From Alphaproteobacteria bacterium (GTDB lineage Bacteria; Pseudomonadota; Alphaproteobacteria; Rhodobacterales; Rhodobacteraceae): 64,000 bases of DNA. The notes under the pieces were generated by a model. It was not told the origin of the DNA and ran no database searches. It saw only the letters and a program-made list of their open reading frames with translations. Shown here piece after piece: positions 25,759 to 35,095 of this stretch. The stretch is from positions 23,078 to 87,077 of the forward strand of contig JAUIDE010000007.1 of assembly GCA_030429105.1 (NCBI GenBank), given 5' to 3'. How positions within the stretch are numbered: position 1 is the stretch's first letter; the number at the start of each line of letters is the position of its first letter. Made by a program: the position numbers and the translations under genes.

Positions 25759-26777
25759 GCGCGGGGTCCTTCCTTTTGCGCAGATGACAGGGATCGGGCG
25801 CCCCCGTCCAGCCGCCGGGCCAGCGCCGCTTTCGTCTCTGGGCCGCAGAAGGCGGAGTCCAGCGCCGTGCGATACAGCGTTTCGAACTCCGCATCGCCCC
25901 AGCCGAAAGTTGCGGATAGCGCCTCGTATTCCTTCGTCATCGTGTCCCGGAAGAAGGGCGGATCGTCCGTCGAGATCGTCACGCGGCAGCCCGCTTCGCG
26001 AAGCGGGGCCACGGGATGTGCGGCGAGCGAGGGATAGAGTCCGAGTGCGAGGTTGGAGCCAGGGCAAACCTCCAGCGTCACGCTCTCCGCGGCAAGGCGG
26101 GCGACGAGCGCAGGGTCTTCGATGGCGCGGACGCCGTGGCCGATCCGCTCGACATCAAGAACGTCGAGCGCGGCGCGCACACTTTCCGGCCCTCCGAACT
26201 CGCCGGCATGGGCGGTCAGGCGCAGCCCCGCCTCCCGCGCTTTGGCGAAGCATCCGGCAAAGTCCCGCGGCTGGAAGGCGCGCTCGTCCCCCGCCATGCC
26301 GAAGCCGCGGATGCGGCCGCGCGGCGCCTTCAGCATCGCCGCGGTCCCTTCTCTCGCCGCTTCCGGCCCGTGATGGCGGATGACGACCGGGATGAAACGG
26401 CAATCGATGCCCTGAACCCGGTCCGCCCCCTCTTCCGCCGCCGCGCGCATCGCCTCCCACCGGCCGCAATCGCCGCCGAAGAGTGAGGGCGGGGAGAGGA
26501 AGATTTCGGAGTAGACGACGCCGTTCGCCACCTGCTCCTGCAGCACGGCTTCTGTCAGGTCGGCGTAGGTCTCCGGGTCTTCGAACACCTTGGACATCGT
26601 CTCATAAGCGGCGAGGAAGGTCGTGAAGTCCGACCAGGCGTAGCCGCCCGTCTCGTCGAAGAGGCCCGAGAGGTCCTTCCCCTGCTCCGCGCCGAGGCGG
26701 CGGACGAGCGCCGGCGGCGCCGCGCCTTCGAGATGGAGGTGAAGCTCGATCTTCGGAACGGCGCGGAGATCGGTCAC
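25755..26777 (-). CDS. add: Adenosine deaminase
   Basis: A 340-residue enzyme converting adenosine or deoxyadenosine to inosine forms. The start is a GTG at 26775-26777 overlapping the deoB stop (GTGA). Zinc ligands and catalytic residues: HLHLEG at the N-terminus, HAGE ([10 protein letters not shown]), HG in [11 protein letters not shown], and STDDPPFF. This is the complete ADA signature. A longer frame starting at 26855 has no support. Within the operon it supplies inosine to the purine nucleoside phosphorylase. Confidence 0.94.
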   Translation of the reverse strand: MTDLRAVPKIELHLHLEGAAPPALVRRLGAEQGKDLSGLFDETGGYAWSDFTTFLAAYETMSKVFEDPETYADLTEAVLQEQVANGVVYSEIFLSPPSLFGGDCGRWEAMRAAAEEGADRVQGIDCRFIPVVIRHHGPEAAREGTAAMLKAPRGRIRGFGMAGDERAFQPRDFAGCFAKAREAGLRLTAHAGEFGGPESVRAALDVLDVERIGHGVRAIEDPALVARLAAESVTLEVCPGSNLALGLYPSLAAHPVAPLREAGCRVTISTDDPPFFRDTMTKEYEALSATFGWGDAEFETLYRTALDSAFCGPETKAALARRLDGGARSLSSAQKEGPRA

Positions 26778-27943
26778 AGAAGGCTCCTTCCTTCTTCGCC
26801 CGGCGGCAGGCCGAGCCAGGCTGCGGCGGTCGCCCCGATATCGGCGAAGTCGCAACGGCCGAGCGCGCGGGGTGGAAGGCCCGGAGAGGCGAAGAGCGCC
26901 GGGACCATCTCCCGCGTATGGTCCGTTCCGAGCCAGGTCGGGTCGTTCCCGTGATCGGCCGTGATGATGAGGAGATCGCCGACGCGGAGCCGTGGCAGCG
27001 CCGCGGCGAGCCGCGCGTCAAACGCTTCGAGCGCGCGGGCGTAGCCGGCGGGGTCCCGCATATGGCCGTAGAGGCTGTCGAACTCGACGAAATTGGCGAA
27101 GACGAGCGCGCCTTCTGGCGCCGCGGCGAACTCCGCCTCCAGCGCGTCGAAGAGCGCCATGTCGTTCGCGCCCTTCCGCTCCGCCGTGAGGCCGCGATGG
27201 GCGAAGATGTCGCCGATCTTGCCGATGCCGGTCACCGCCCGCCCGGCGCCCTTCGCCCGGTCGAGAAGCGTTCCGTCAGGCGGGGGGATCGCATAGTCCT
27301 TACGGTTGGCGGTGCGGCGGAACGCGCCCGGAGCTCCTAGGAAGGGCCGGGCGATGACGCGACCGATCCGGAGCGGGTCGCAAAGCCGGCGCGCGACGGC
27401 GCAGACTTCGTAGAGACGGTCGAGCCCGAACGCCTCCTCGTGCGTCGCGATCTGGAAGACGCTGTCCGCCGCTGTGTAGCAGATCGGTTTTCCCGTCCGG
27501 ATATGTTCCGGTCCCCAACGCTCGATCGCGGCCATCCCGTTGCTGTGCGTCTGCCCGAGAACGCCGGGCAGCGCGGCCTCGGCGCAGAGCGAGGCGACGA
27601 GATCGGGGGGGAACGCGGGGTCCTCCCGCGGGAAATAGCCCCAGTCGAACGCGACCCTGCGGCCCGCAAGCTCCCAGTGGCCCGACGGCGTGTCCTTGCC
27701 GCGGGACCATTCGCGGGCGGCGGCCCAGCAGCCGCCCGCGCCGCTCAGACCGGCGGGAACCCGCCCCGTCGCCTCCCGCGCCGCGGCGCCGAGGCCGAGC
27801 GAATCGAGCGTCGGAAGCCGCAGCGGGCCGGAGGCCTCCGCGATGTGGCCGAGCGTGTCCGCGCCCCCGTCGCCATAGGCGGCGGCGTCCGGCGCGCCGC
27901 CGATGCCGACCGAGTCCATGACGAGGAGGAAGACGCGGCTCAC
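26774..27943 (-). CDS. deoB: Phosphopentomutase
   Basis: A 389-residue alkaline-phosphatase-fold mutase that converts (deoxy)ribose 1-phosphate to the 5-phosphate. [17 protein letters not shown] holds the first metal aspartate, [10 protein letters not shown] the phosphothreonine, and [19 protein letters not shown] the second metal cluster. It links the nucleoside phosphorylases (deoA, punA) to the aldolase DeoC. Four-base ATGA and GTGA overlaps join it to deoA upstream and add downstream. Confidence 0.96.
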   Translation of the reverse strand: MSRVFLLVMDSVGIGGAPDAAAYGDGGADTLGHIAEASGPLRLPTLDSLGLGAAAREATGRVPAGLSGAGGCWAAAREWSRGKDTPSGHWELAGRRVAFDWGYFPREDPAFPPDLVASLCAEAALPGVLGQTHSNGMAAIERWGPEHIRTGKPICYTAADSVFQIATHEEAFGLDRLYEVCAVARRLCDPLRIGRVIARPFLGAPGAFRRTANRKDYAIPPPDGTLLDRAKGAGRAVTGIGKIGDIFAHRGLTAERKGANDMALFDALEAEFAAAPEGALVFANFVEFDSLYGHMRDPAGYARALEAFDARLAAALPRLRVGDLLIITADHGNDPTWLGTDHTREMVPALFASPGLPPRALGRCDFADIGATAAAWLGLPPGEEGRSLL

Positions 27944-29259
27944 CGCCCGGCCTCCGGCCCGATCCGCTTCAGGATCAGCTTGCGGGGCGGCGGCGCCTCC
28001 CCGATCCGGAACGAAGCGGCGAGCGCCCGCGCGCCCGCCTCCGCCGCCGCTTCGTCCGCCGCATGGACGCGGGCAAGCGGCGCGCCGGGGCCGACCTGGG
28101 AGCCGATCCCGGCGAGCCGGTCGAAGCCGACGCGCGTGTCGATCCGGTCCGACGCCTTCATCCGCCCGCCGCCGAGGCCGATCACCGCAAGGCCGAGCGC
28201 GCGGCCGTCCACCGCCGCGACGAAGCCCGCTTCCGGCGCCGCGACGTCGCGCACGAACGGCGCCGCCGCGAGATGCGCGCCGCGCCGTTCGAGGAAATCC
28301 GCGGGCCCGCCGAGCGCGGCGACCATCCGCCCGAACCGCTCCGCAGCCGCGCCGGAGGCGAAGGCTGCCTCCAACCGCGACCGCCCCTCCGCCGCGTCCG
28401 CGGTGAGCCCAGAGAGCGCCAGCGCCTCCGCGCCGAGCGCGATCGTGACCTCCCAGAGGCGCGCGTCGCGCCTTTCCCCGGTGAGGAAGGCGGCGGCGTT
28501 CTCGACTTCAAGCGCGTTTCCGGCGGCGGAGGCGAGTGGTTCGTTCATGTCGGTGATGAGCGCCGAGGTGCGGCAGCCCGCGCCGTTCCCCGTCTCCACT
28601 AGAGAAACGGCGAGCGCCTCCGCATCGGCCCCGTCCATGAAGGCGCCGGAGCCCGCCTTCACGTCCATCACCAGCGCGTCCAGCCCGGCGGCGAGCTTCT
28701 TTGAGAGGATTGAGGCGGTGATGAGGTCGATGGACTCCACCGTCCCCGTTTCGTCCCGGATCGCGTAGAGTACGCGGTCCGCCGGGGCGAGGTCCGCCGT
28801 CTGCCCGACGATGGCGCAGCCCGCGCTCGCCACCGCCGCGCGGAACGCCTCCGGCGCCGGAGCAGCGTCATATCCCGGTATGGCGGAAAGCTTGTCGAGC
28901 GTCCCGCCCGTATGGCCGAGCCCGCGGCCCGAGATCATCGGCACATAGGCCCCGCAGGCTGCGAGCGCTGGGGCGAGCATGAGGCTCACATTGTCCCCCA
29001 CCCCGCCCGTCGAATGCTTGTCCACGACCGGGCCGGGCAGGGACCAGCGCATCACTCGCCCCGAATCCCGCATCGCGAGCGTCAGCGCCGCCCGCTCCTC
29101 CGCCGCCATGCCGCGGAGGAGCACCGCCATCGCGAAGGCCGCGCCCTGTGCCGCCGTCGCTTCGCCGGAGACGAGCGCGGCCATGAAGGCGGAGAGCTCT
29201 GCGGAGGAGAGCGCTCCGCCGTCCCGCTTCTTCGCGATGAGGCTTTGGGGGCGGATCAT
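27940..29259 (-). CDS. deoA: Thymidine phosphorylase
   Basis: A 439-residue pyrimidine nucleoside phosphorylase that splits thymidine or deoxyuridine with phosphate. The glycosyltransferase family 3 marks are present: [57 protein letters not shown] (the phosphate- and base-binding core) and [12 protein letters not shown]. Length is normal. It lies between deoC and deoB and overlaps deoB by four bases; a 25-base gap separates it from deoC. Confidence 0.96.
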   Translation of the reverse strand: MIRPQSLIAKKRDGGALSSAELSAFMAALVSGEATAAQGAAFAMAVLLRGMAAEERAALTLAMRDSGRVMRWSLPGPVVDKHSTGGVGDNVSLMLAPALAACGAYVPMISGRGLGHTGGTLDKLSAIPGYDAAPAPEAFRAAVASAGCAIVGQTADLAPADRVLYAIRDETGTVESIDLITASILSKKLAAGLDALVMDVKAGSGAFMDGADAEALAVSLVETGNGAGCRTSALITDMNEPLASAAGNALEVENAAAFLTGERRDARLWEVTIALGAEALALSGLTADAAEGRSRLEAAFASGAAAERFGRMVAALGGPADFLERRGAHLAAAPFVRDVAAPEAGFVAAVDGRALGLAVIGLGGGRMKASDRIDTRVGFDRLAGIGSQVGPGAPLARVHAADEAAAEAGARALAASFRIGEAPPPRKLILKRIGPEAGR

Positions 29260-29284
29260 CGGCCTGCGGCTCTGCGGGGCATGT

Positions 29285-30061
29285 TCAATATCCCTGCGCC
29301 CGGTTGGCCGCCCCCCTGTCCTCCAGCGTTTCGACGAGAGCGTCGAGAAGGCCCGAGGCGCCGATGCGGAACGTATCTGGCGTCGCCCAGCCCTCGCCCA
29401 TTACCTCGTCCGCAAGGTCAAGATAGTTAGCCGCGTCCCGCGTCGTCCGCACGCCGCCGGCCGCCTTGAAGCCGGCGCCTCCGCCCGTGTCCCGTATCGT
29501 CTCCAGCATGGTGCGCGCGGCGCGGAGCGTGGCGTTCACAGCGACCTTCCCGGTCGAGGTCTTGAGGAAATGCGCGCCGCCGTCGAGCGCAAGCTCGCCC
29601 GCCCGGCGGATGCGGTCCGTCGTCTCCAGCACCCCGGTCTCGAGGATCGCCTTCACCTTCGCGCGCGGGCCAGCAGCCTGCCGCACGCGGCGCACGCGGG
29701 TTCGCACCGCCTCCTCTCGCCCTTCGAGGAAGGCGCGATAAGGGATCACGAGGTCGATCTCGTCCGCCCCGTCCTCCACCGCCTGTTCCGTCATGTCCGC
29801 GACTGCGCCCGCATCCTCCTCCCCGCCGGGGAAGTTCACGACCGTGGCGATCTTGACCCCGCGATGGCCGACGAGGCGGTGCGCGAGCGGGACGAAGCGC
29901 GGCCAGACGCAGAGCGCGGCGACATGGCCGTGAGCGGTGAAGGCCCGCGCCGCCAGCGCCTTCACCGCCGCCTCGTCGCAGGCCTCGTCGAGATTGGTGA
30001 GGTCGAGCGAGAGGAGCGCCCGCCGCGCCGCGCGCTTCAGCTCCGTTTCGTGCTCATTCAT
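29285..30061 (-). CDS. deoC: Deoxyribose-phosphate aldolase
   Basis: A 258-residue class I aldolase that cleaves deoxyribose 5-phosphate to acetaldehyde and glyceraldehyde 3-phosphate. The Schiff-base lysine is K167 in FLKTSTGK, the proton-relay lysine K199 in GFKAAGGVR, and the supporting aspartate D103 in EIDLVI, a full match to the E. coli-type enzyme in residues and spacing. The ATG overlaps the end of the purine nucleoside phosphorylase gene by eight bases. It is the exit from the deoxynucleoside pathway into central carbon metabolism. Confidence 0.95.
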   Translation of the reverse strand: MNEHETELKRAARRALLSLDLTNLDEACDEAAVKALAARAFTAHGHVAALCVWPRFVPLAHRLVGHRGVKIATVVNFPGGEEDAGAVADMTEQAVEDGADEIDLVIPYRAFLEGREEAVRTRVRRVRQAAGPRAKVKAILETGVLETTDRIRRAGELALDGGAHFLKTSTGKVAVNATLRAARTMLETIRDTGGGAGFKAAGGVRTTRDAANYLDLADEVMGEGWATPDTFRIGASGLLDALVETLEDRGAANRAQGY

Positions 30062-30854
30062 CGCGGAAACTCCGGGTGAAGCTGCGGATCAGCGCGCGGA
30101 ACTGCGCCTCGGCCTTCGCCGCCTCCGTCTTGGTCTCATGGTGGGAGAGGGCGGCGCCCGTCATCCCCGCGGCGAGGTTGGTGATGACGGAGACGGCGAC
30201 GACGGGAAGGCCCGCATGGCGGGCCATGATCGTCTCCGGCGCGGTGGACATGCCGACAGCGTCCGCCCCCAGCATCCGGATCGCGGCGATTTCCGCCGGC
30301 GTCTCGAAGGAGGGGCCGGAGAACCAGGCATAGACGCCTTCGAATAGCTCGATCTCCGCCTCCTCCGCCCACCAACGGAGCCGGAGACGCAGCTTCGGGT
30401 CGTAGGCGTCCACCATCGAGACGAAGCGGTCGTCCCCCGGCAGGCCGATCAGAGGGTCCCGCCCCGAGAAGTTGATGTGGTCGCGGATCATCATCAGCGA
30501 GCCCGGCCCCATCTCCGCCCGCGTCGAGCCGGCGGCGTTGGTGAGGAACAGCGCCTCCGCCCCGAGCGCGGCGAGGCAGTCGATGATGGGCCGCATCGCC
30601 GCCGCGTCCCCCGCCTCGTAGAAATGCTTCCGACCGGCGACCATCGCGACCGGCACGCCCTCCAGCATCCCGAGCGTCAGCGCGCCCGCATGGCCGCTGA
30701 CCGTCGAGACGGGGAAACCCGGCAGGGCAGCGAAGGGGAATCGCGCGGGCTCCTCCAACTCCTCCGCCATGCCGCCGAGCCCGGAGCCGAGGACGAAGGC
30801 GAGGCGCGGGCGGAGCGGCGTCACTGCGCGGATGATCTCCTCTGCGGCGCTCAT
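30054..30854 (-). CDS. punA: Purine-nucleoside phosphorylase (trimeric class)
   Basis: A 266-residue enzyme of the low-molecular-weight trimeric PNP class, which acts on guanosine and inosine. LAFVLGSGLGG is the phosphate loop, GRKHFYEAG and TNAAGSTRAEMGPGSLMMIRDHIN are the substrate-site blocks, YAWFSGPSFETPAEI precedes the core, and VISTNLAAG-like VITNLAAGMT closes it. Related to XapA of E. coli rather than hexameric DeoD. It overlaps cdd by four bases (ATGA) and deoC by eight. Confidence 0.94.
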   Translation of the reverse strand: MSAAEEIIRAVTPLRPRLAFVLGSGLGGMAEELEEPARFPFAALPGFPVSTVSGHAGALTLGMLEGVPVAMVAGRKHFYEAGDAAAMRPIIDCLAALGAEALFLTNAAGSTRAEMGPGSLMMIRDHINFSGRDPLIGLPGDDRFVSMVDAYDPKLRLRLRWWAEEAEIELFEGVYAWFSGPSFETPAEIAAIRMLGADAVGMSTAPETIMARHAGLPVVAVSVITNLAAGMTGAALSHHETKTEAAKAEAQFRALIRSFTRSFRDE

Positions 30855-31243
30855 TCCTCGCCCTCAAGACTGAAAGCCTCGGGAAGCAGAGCGCCGAGCG
30901 TCCAGCGTGCGCGCTCGCCCGCCGGACCGGCGGAGATCACCGGCGTCTCCGCCGAACCGAACTCCGCCAGCTTCTGCCGGCAGCCGCCGCAGGGCGTGCA
31001 GGGCCGCGCGCTGTCAGCCCAGACGGCGACCTCGATGATGCGCGTCTCCCCCGCCATGACGAGGGCGGAGAGGGCGGAAGGCTCCGCACACCAGCCCTGC
31101 GGATAGGAGGCGTTCTCTATGTTGCAGCCGGCGTAGACCGCCCCCGAGGCCCCGCGCACCGCCGCGCCGACCCGGAAGCCGGAATAGGGCGCGTAGGCCC
31201 GTCTCGCCGCCCCTTCGGCGGCGGCGATCAGATCGGCGGACAT
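30851..31243 (-). CDS. cdd: Cytidine deaminase
   Basis: A 130-residue homotetrameric-type cytidine deaminase, first gene of the nucleoside operon. Zinc ligands are C52 (WCAEPSAL), C85 and C88 (PCTPCGGC), and E54 is the proton shuttle. In many small cytidine deaminases the residue after the catalytic Glu-containing CAE is Arg; here it is Pro. It deaminates (deoxy)cytidine to (deoxy)uridine, feeding deoA and upp. The promoter for the operon should lie in the 133-base gap shared with the EVE-domain gene; I see no confident operator. Confidence 0.95.
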   Translation of the reverse strand: MSADLIAAAEGAARRAYAPYSGFRVGAAVRGASGAVYAGCNIENASYPQGWCAEPSALSALVMAGETRIIEVAVWADSARPCTPCGGCRQKLAEFGSAETPVISAGPAGERARWTLGALLPEAFSLEGEE

Positions 31244-31376
31244 GGAGCGTCTCCCTGCGCTTCGTTCCCCGGAAAGTGCGCGCTCGGGCCGCCACGGGCA
31301 AGTGCCGAACGCGCGATTGAGCGCGGCGTCGGCGCGCGGTATCGAAGCGGCGAAGCAGATGCGAAAGGACCGCCCT

Positions 31377-31796
31377 ATGGCCTACTGGCTCTTCAAATCC
31401 GAACCCGGCGCCTGGAGCTGGGAGGATCAGGTCGCGAAGGGAGCGGAAGGCGAAGAGTGGACCGGCGTCCGCAATTATCAGGCGCGCAACAACATGCGCG
31501 CGATGAAGATTGGCGACCTCGGCTTCTTCTATCATTCGGTGGACGAGAAGCGCGTCGTCGGCATCGTCGAGGTCTCCGCCCTCAGCGCGCCCGACTCGAC
31601 GACGGACGACCCGCGCTGGGATTGCGTCCATGTGCGCGCCGTCGCGCCGATGCCGAATCCGGTGACGCTGGAGATGTGCAAGGCGGAGCCGCGGCTGAAG
31701 GACATGATCCTCGTGAACAACACCCGCCTTTCCGTGCAGCCGGTGACGGAGGCGGAATGGAAGGTGGTTTGCGAGCTCGGCGGCTATCGCGCCTGA
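31377..31796 (+). CDS. EVE-domain protein
   Basis: A 139-residue single-domain protein starting MAYWLFKSEPGAWSWEDQ, the usual opening of EVE proteins (PUA-like fold, related to human THYN1). Further marks are WTGVRNYQARNNMRAMKIGDLGFFYHS and GIVEVSA, which form the pocket for a modified base. An in-frame extension starting at 31242 would overlap the cdd promoter and is rejected; AAAGGA lies nine bases before the chosen ATG. EVE domains read modified cytosines in DNA or RNA; this solitary form is widespread and of unclear role. It ends inside the convergent MFS gene. Confidence 0.9.
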   Translation: MAYWLFKSEPGAWSWEDQVAKGAEGEEWTGVRNYQARNNMRAMKIGDLGFFYHSVDEKRVVGIVEVSALSAPDSTTDDPRWDCVHVRAVAPMPNPVTLEMCKAEPRLKDMILVNNTRLSVQPVTEAEWKVVCELGGYRA

Positions 31797-33010
31797 GCCG
31801 CCAGCGCCCGCGCGCGCCGCAGCACATAGAGCGCCGAGAGGACGGAGAGACCCGCAGAGGCGGTCATGAGCGCGAGGAGCGGCGCCGCTCCGCTGTCCGG
31901 CGTGAGGAGCGCGCCGGCGAGGGCGGAGAGCCCGGCGCCGCCGCCGATCATCAGGGCCCCGCCTAATCCGGAGGCGGAGCCGGCGAGGCTCGGGCGGACC
32001 GAGAGGAGCCCGGTGGTCGACGCCGGCATCGTGAGCCCGTTCCCGAAGCCGACGAAGACGCAGAAGCCGAAGACGGCGATGGGGTGCTGCACGATGAAGA
32101 GATTGACGAGCAGTCCGGTTCCGATTCCGGTCGCGGAGACGAGGCAGCCGATGAACATCAGCCGGTCGATCCCGATCCGCGCGGCGACGCGGCCTGTCAC
32201 GAGGTTCCCCGTCATGTAGCCGACGGCGACGAAGCCGAGATAGAGCCCGGTCGCCGCCGGGCTCTCCCCGAAGATCGTGCGCGCGACGTAAGGCCCGCCG
32301 CCGAGCAGCGCGAAGAATGCGCCGGAGGCGAAGGCTGCGGTGGCGGCGTAGCCCCAGAAGCGGCGCGCACGGAAGAGATCGGGATAGGCGCGGAACTGCG
32401 CCGTCAGCGAGCCGGAGCGATGCTTGTTGGTCTCGCCCAGATCGGACCATGCCAGGACGAGGATAAAGAGGCCGACGACGACATAGGTCCAGAACGTGCC
32501 GCGCCAGCCAAGCGCCTCTTCCATCGCGCCGCCATACATCGGCCCGAACATTGGCACGAGCGCCATGGCGGCGGTCATGTATCCGATCTGCGAGGCTGCC
32601 TCGTTCGGCGGCAGGAGGTCGCGCACGATGGTGCGGGCGAGCACCATGCCGGAGGCGACGGCGGCCTGCAGCATCCGGAAGAGCATGAAGGTCTCGCCAT
32701 CCTCGGCCCAGAGGCAGCCGAGCGAGGCGAGGACGAAGATCGCGAGACTGCCGAGGATCACGGGGCGGCGACCGTAGCGGTCGGAAAGCGGGCCGATCAG
32801 GAGCTGCATCACCGCCGTCATCGCGAGATAGCCCGACAGCGCGAACTGCATGAAACCGTAGGAGACGGCGAGATCCCCCGCCATGGTCGGCAGGGAGGCG
32901 ATGAAGGCGTTCATCGCGAAGACGCTGATCGAGGTGACCAACACGAGCGTGACGAGGACCGGCGGCGTCCGCCGGTCCCCAAAGGTCGCGCCCGCGTCGG
33001 CGAGGTTCAC
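31784..33010 (-). CDS. MFS drug-resistance-type transporter (Bcr/CflA-like)
   Basis: A 408-residue major facilitator with about 12 membrane segments. The motif A loop GPLSDRYGRRPVIL follows helix 2, and FMLFRMLQAAVASGMVLARTIVRDLLPP is the helix 4-5 pattern of the DHA1 Bcr/CflA drug:proton antiporters. It overlaps the end of the upstream oxidoreductase gene by four bases (ATGA), so although exporters of this type are usually called multidrug pumps, it may move a compound linked to the catabolic cluster next to it. Confidence 0.85.
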   Translation of the reverse strand: MNLADAGATFGDRRTPPVLVTLVLVTSISVFAMNAFIASLPTMAGDLAVSYGFMQFALSGYLAMTAVMQLLIGPLSDRYGRRPVILGSLAIFVLASLGCLWAEDGETFMLFRMLQAAVASGMVLARTIVRDLLPPNEAASQIGYMTAAMALVPMFGPMYGGAMEEALGWRGTFWTYVVVGLFILVLAWSDLGETNKHRSGSLTAQFRAYPDLFRARRFWGYAATAAFASGAFFALLGGGPYVARTIFGESPAATGLYLGFVAVGYMTGNLVTGRVAARIGIDRLMFIGCLVSATGIGTGLLVNLFIVQHPIAVFGFCVFVGFGNGLTMPASTTGLLSVRPSLAGSASGLGGALMIGGGAGLSALAGALLTPDSGAAPLLALMTASAGLSVLSALYVLRRARALAAQAR

Positions 33011-34311
33011 CCGAGCACCGAGAAGGTGGAGTTCGGGTTGATCTCCCGGTTTCGGGAGAAGAAGCCGATGGAGCAGTCCATCCCGACATTCTCGAAGCGG
33101 AAGCTGACCGGGTCGGCGTCATGGTCCCGCCCGCCCTCGCATTCGGCGATGAGCTTCGCCATCATCTTGCCGACGACGGGGGCGTTCTTGAACTGGTTGC
33201 CGGAAGTGCCGATCGCGACGTAGAAGCCGGGCAGCGCCGTCTTGTCGTAGACGGGAATCCAGTCCGCCGTCACGTCGTAGAGCTCCACCACGCCCTTCAC
33301 CTTGTTCGGAATAGGCAGGCCATGCCAGCGCTGCGCCAGCCGCATCGCCTGAACGCGCGCCTGTTCGGTGAGGTCCCTGTTCCAGTCGTCCGGATCCACC
33401 CATTCGCGTTCGTCGCATTCCGGGTCTTCCGAGCCGATCAGCACGAAGCCGCCCTTCTCGGGCCGCATGTAGGTCGCCAGGTCGCTGTCGGAAGTCACCA
33501 TCCCGTCCTTCATCAGGTCGAAGCCGGCGGGGCCGGGCACATGGGCGACCTCGTGGCGGAGCGCGCGGGTCTTGATGTTCATCTCGTCGAAAACGCCGGC
33601 CATGGCGTTGATCTTCGCCGAATGCGGCCCGCCGACATTGACGACGACGGGGGCGCGCAGCTCCCGCCCGTCCTTCAGGCGCACGCCCGCCGCGCGGCCG
33701 TTCTCCTGCAGGATCGCCGTAACCTCGGCGTTGTAGAGGAACTCCGCCCCCGCCCGCTTCGCCGCGAATTCGGCGTTCTGCGCCGCCAGCGCCGGGTCGG
33801 TGACGTAGCCGCCCGTCGGGAAGAACATCGCGCCTTCGAGCGTGCCGCCCGTCGGCTCGCCGAAACCGTCCTGCTCGGGCCGCTTCGGGGGGCTGAAATG
33901 GCTGAGGTCGAAGAAGGGGAAATGCGCCTTGATGCGCGTTGCGTCCCAATGCTCGTAGGGCGCGCCGATCGCATCCATCAGCTTCGCCGCGCGCTCGAGA
34001 TGCCCGTTCTCCCGGCACTTCATCACGAGCGTCCCGGTGTCCCGGTACTCGATCATGCCGCGCGGGTCCGCGCCGCCGAGATAACCTTCCCAGTCCTTCC
34101 AGTAGAACCAGCTCTCATAGGCGAGCGCGCAGCTTTCCACATTCGAGTAGTAAAGCCGGATGATCGCGCAGGAGCCTGCGGTGGAGCCGTGCCCGGCGGC
34201 GCCGTTCTTCTCCACGCTCAGCGTGCGGAACCCGGCCTTCGCCATCTCGTAGGCGACGCAGGCGCCGATCACGCCGGCTCCGATGATGATCGCATCGTAG
34301 GATTTGCTCAT
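33007..34311 (-). CDS. FAD-dependent oxidoreductase of the DAO family
   Basis: A 434-residue flavoprotein. The N-terminal dinucleotide-binding motif is IIIGAGVIGACVAYEMAKAG with the ribose-binding glutamate in SVEKN; the C-terminal GFYVAIGTSGNQFKNAPVVGKMMAKLI fits the D-amino acid/sarcosine/glycerol-3-phosphate oxidase superfamily (DAO). The substrate is unknown; amines, N-methylated amino acids and 2-hydroxy acids are all possible. There is no signal peptide. It is followed by the MFS exporter with an ATGA overlap and preceded, 68 bases away, by a flavin reductase-like gene. Confidence 0.85.
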   Translation of the reverse strand: MSKSYDAIIIGAGVIGACVAYEMAKAGFRTLSVEKNGAAGHGSTAGSCAIIRLYYSNVESCALAYESWFYWKDWEGYLGGADPRGMIEYRDTGTLVMKCRENGHLERAAKLMDAIGAPYEHWDATRIKAHFPFFDLSHFSPPKRPEQDGFGEPTGGTLEGAMFFPTGGYVTDPALAAQNAEFAAKRAGAEFLYNAEVTAILQENGRAAGVRLKDGRELRAPVVVNVGGPHSAKINAMAGVFDEMNIKTRALRHEVAHVPGPAGFDLMKDGMVTSDSDLATYMRPEKGGFVLIGSEDPECDEREWVDPDDWNRDLTEQARVQAMRLAQRWHGLPIPNKVKGVVELYDVTADWIPVYDKTALPGFYVAIGTSGNQFKNAPVVGKMMAKLIAECEGGRDHDADPVSFRFENVGMDCSIGFFSRNREINPNSTFSVLG

Positions 34312-34379
34312 GGTCTCCCTCTTTGTGGCCTCTGGCGCGGCAAGGTCAAATCATGCCAGCCCCGCGCACCCCGCATGGC

Positions 34380-35030
34380 TCAGGACCGCCCTTCGAGACC
34401 GTCCGCAACCGCCGCCGAGGCGCCGGGAATGCGCATCTCGAAGGTTTCCGTCACCACCGTGTAGTCGTAATAGCCCATCCGGGCGATGGGCCTGATCTTC
34501 GGGATGTCGAGCTTGCCTTCCGCCGTCACCACATCGTCCCGCACATGGATGCGCTTCACCTCGCCGAAGACGACGTCGACCGGCCCGGCCTTGCCGCCGG
34601 GAAAGCGCGTGGTGGTCAGCCACTTCACCTCGAAATGGCAGGGGCTCTCGGCCACGCGCGGGCCCGGCGCGTCGATGCAGGGGGCCTTCGTGACGCCGGC
34701 CTTCAGGAACTCGTCCTCCCCTTTCGGCAATTCCATGGCGGAGATGTTGACCGCCTCCCTCAGGTCCCATGTCGCCATGTTCCAGACGAACCAGCCCGTC
34801 TCCTCCGCGTTCAGGACCGTGTCCTTCCGCCGCCCGTCCGGCGTGACGTTGGCGGCGAACATGACCATCGGCGGGTCGAAGGTGACGTTCTGCCACTGGC
34901 TGTAAGGCGCGAGGTTTGGCCGCCCCGCCGCGTCGACGGTCGAGAGCCAGCCGATGGGGCGCGGCACGGTGCAGGACTTGAACGGGTCGTAGGGCAGGGG
35001 CCGCGCGTCTAGGCCGGGGCGGTAATGCAT
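34380..35030 (-). CDS. Flavin reductase-like (FMN-binding split barrel) protein
   Basis: A 216-residue protein starting at the ATG 35028-35030. CTVPRPIGWLSTVDAAGRPNLAPYSQWQNVTFDPPMVMF is the flavin-binding start of the DIM6/NTAB flavin reductase family, followed by LNAEETGWFVWNMATWDLREAVNIS. These proteins bind FMN and either feed reduced flavin to a partner oxygenase or act as oxidoreductases themselves; no partner monooxygenase is visible. The very long in-frame extension upstream crosses another gene and is not coding. Confidence 0.85.
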   Translation of the reverse strand: MHYRPGLDARPLPYDPFKSCTVPRPIGWLSTVDAAGRPNLAPYSQWQNVTFDPPMVMFAANVTPDGRRKDTVLNAEETGWFVWNMATWDLREAVNISAMELPKGEDEFLKAGVTKAPCIDAPGPRVAESPCHFEVKWLTTTRFPGGKAGPVDVVFGEVKRIHVRDDVVTAEGKLDIPKIRPIARMGYYDYTVVTETFEMRIPGASAAVADGLEGRS

Positions 35031-35095
35031 GGGGGCTCCTTTCGTCTCCGCGGCGAGACTAGGCGGCGGCGCGGCGGGACGAAAGGGCGCCGGCT

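Noticed and set aside
31014..33122. 702-codon minus-strand frame across the cdd/EVE/MFS region
   Set aside because: It crosses three well-supported genes in other frames and is almost entirely Arg/Asp low-complexity sequence.
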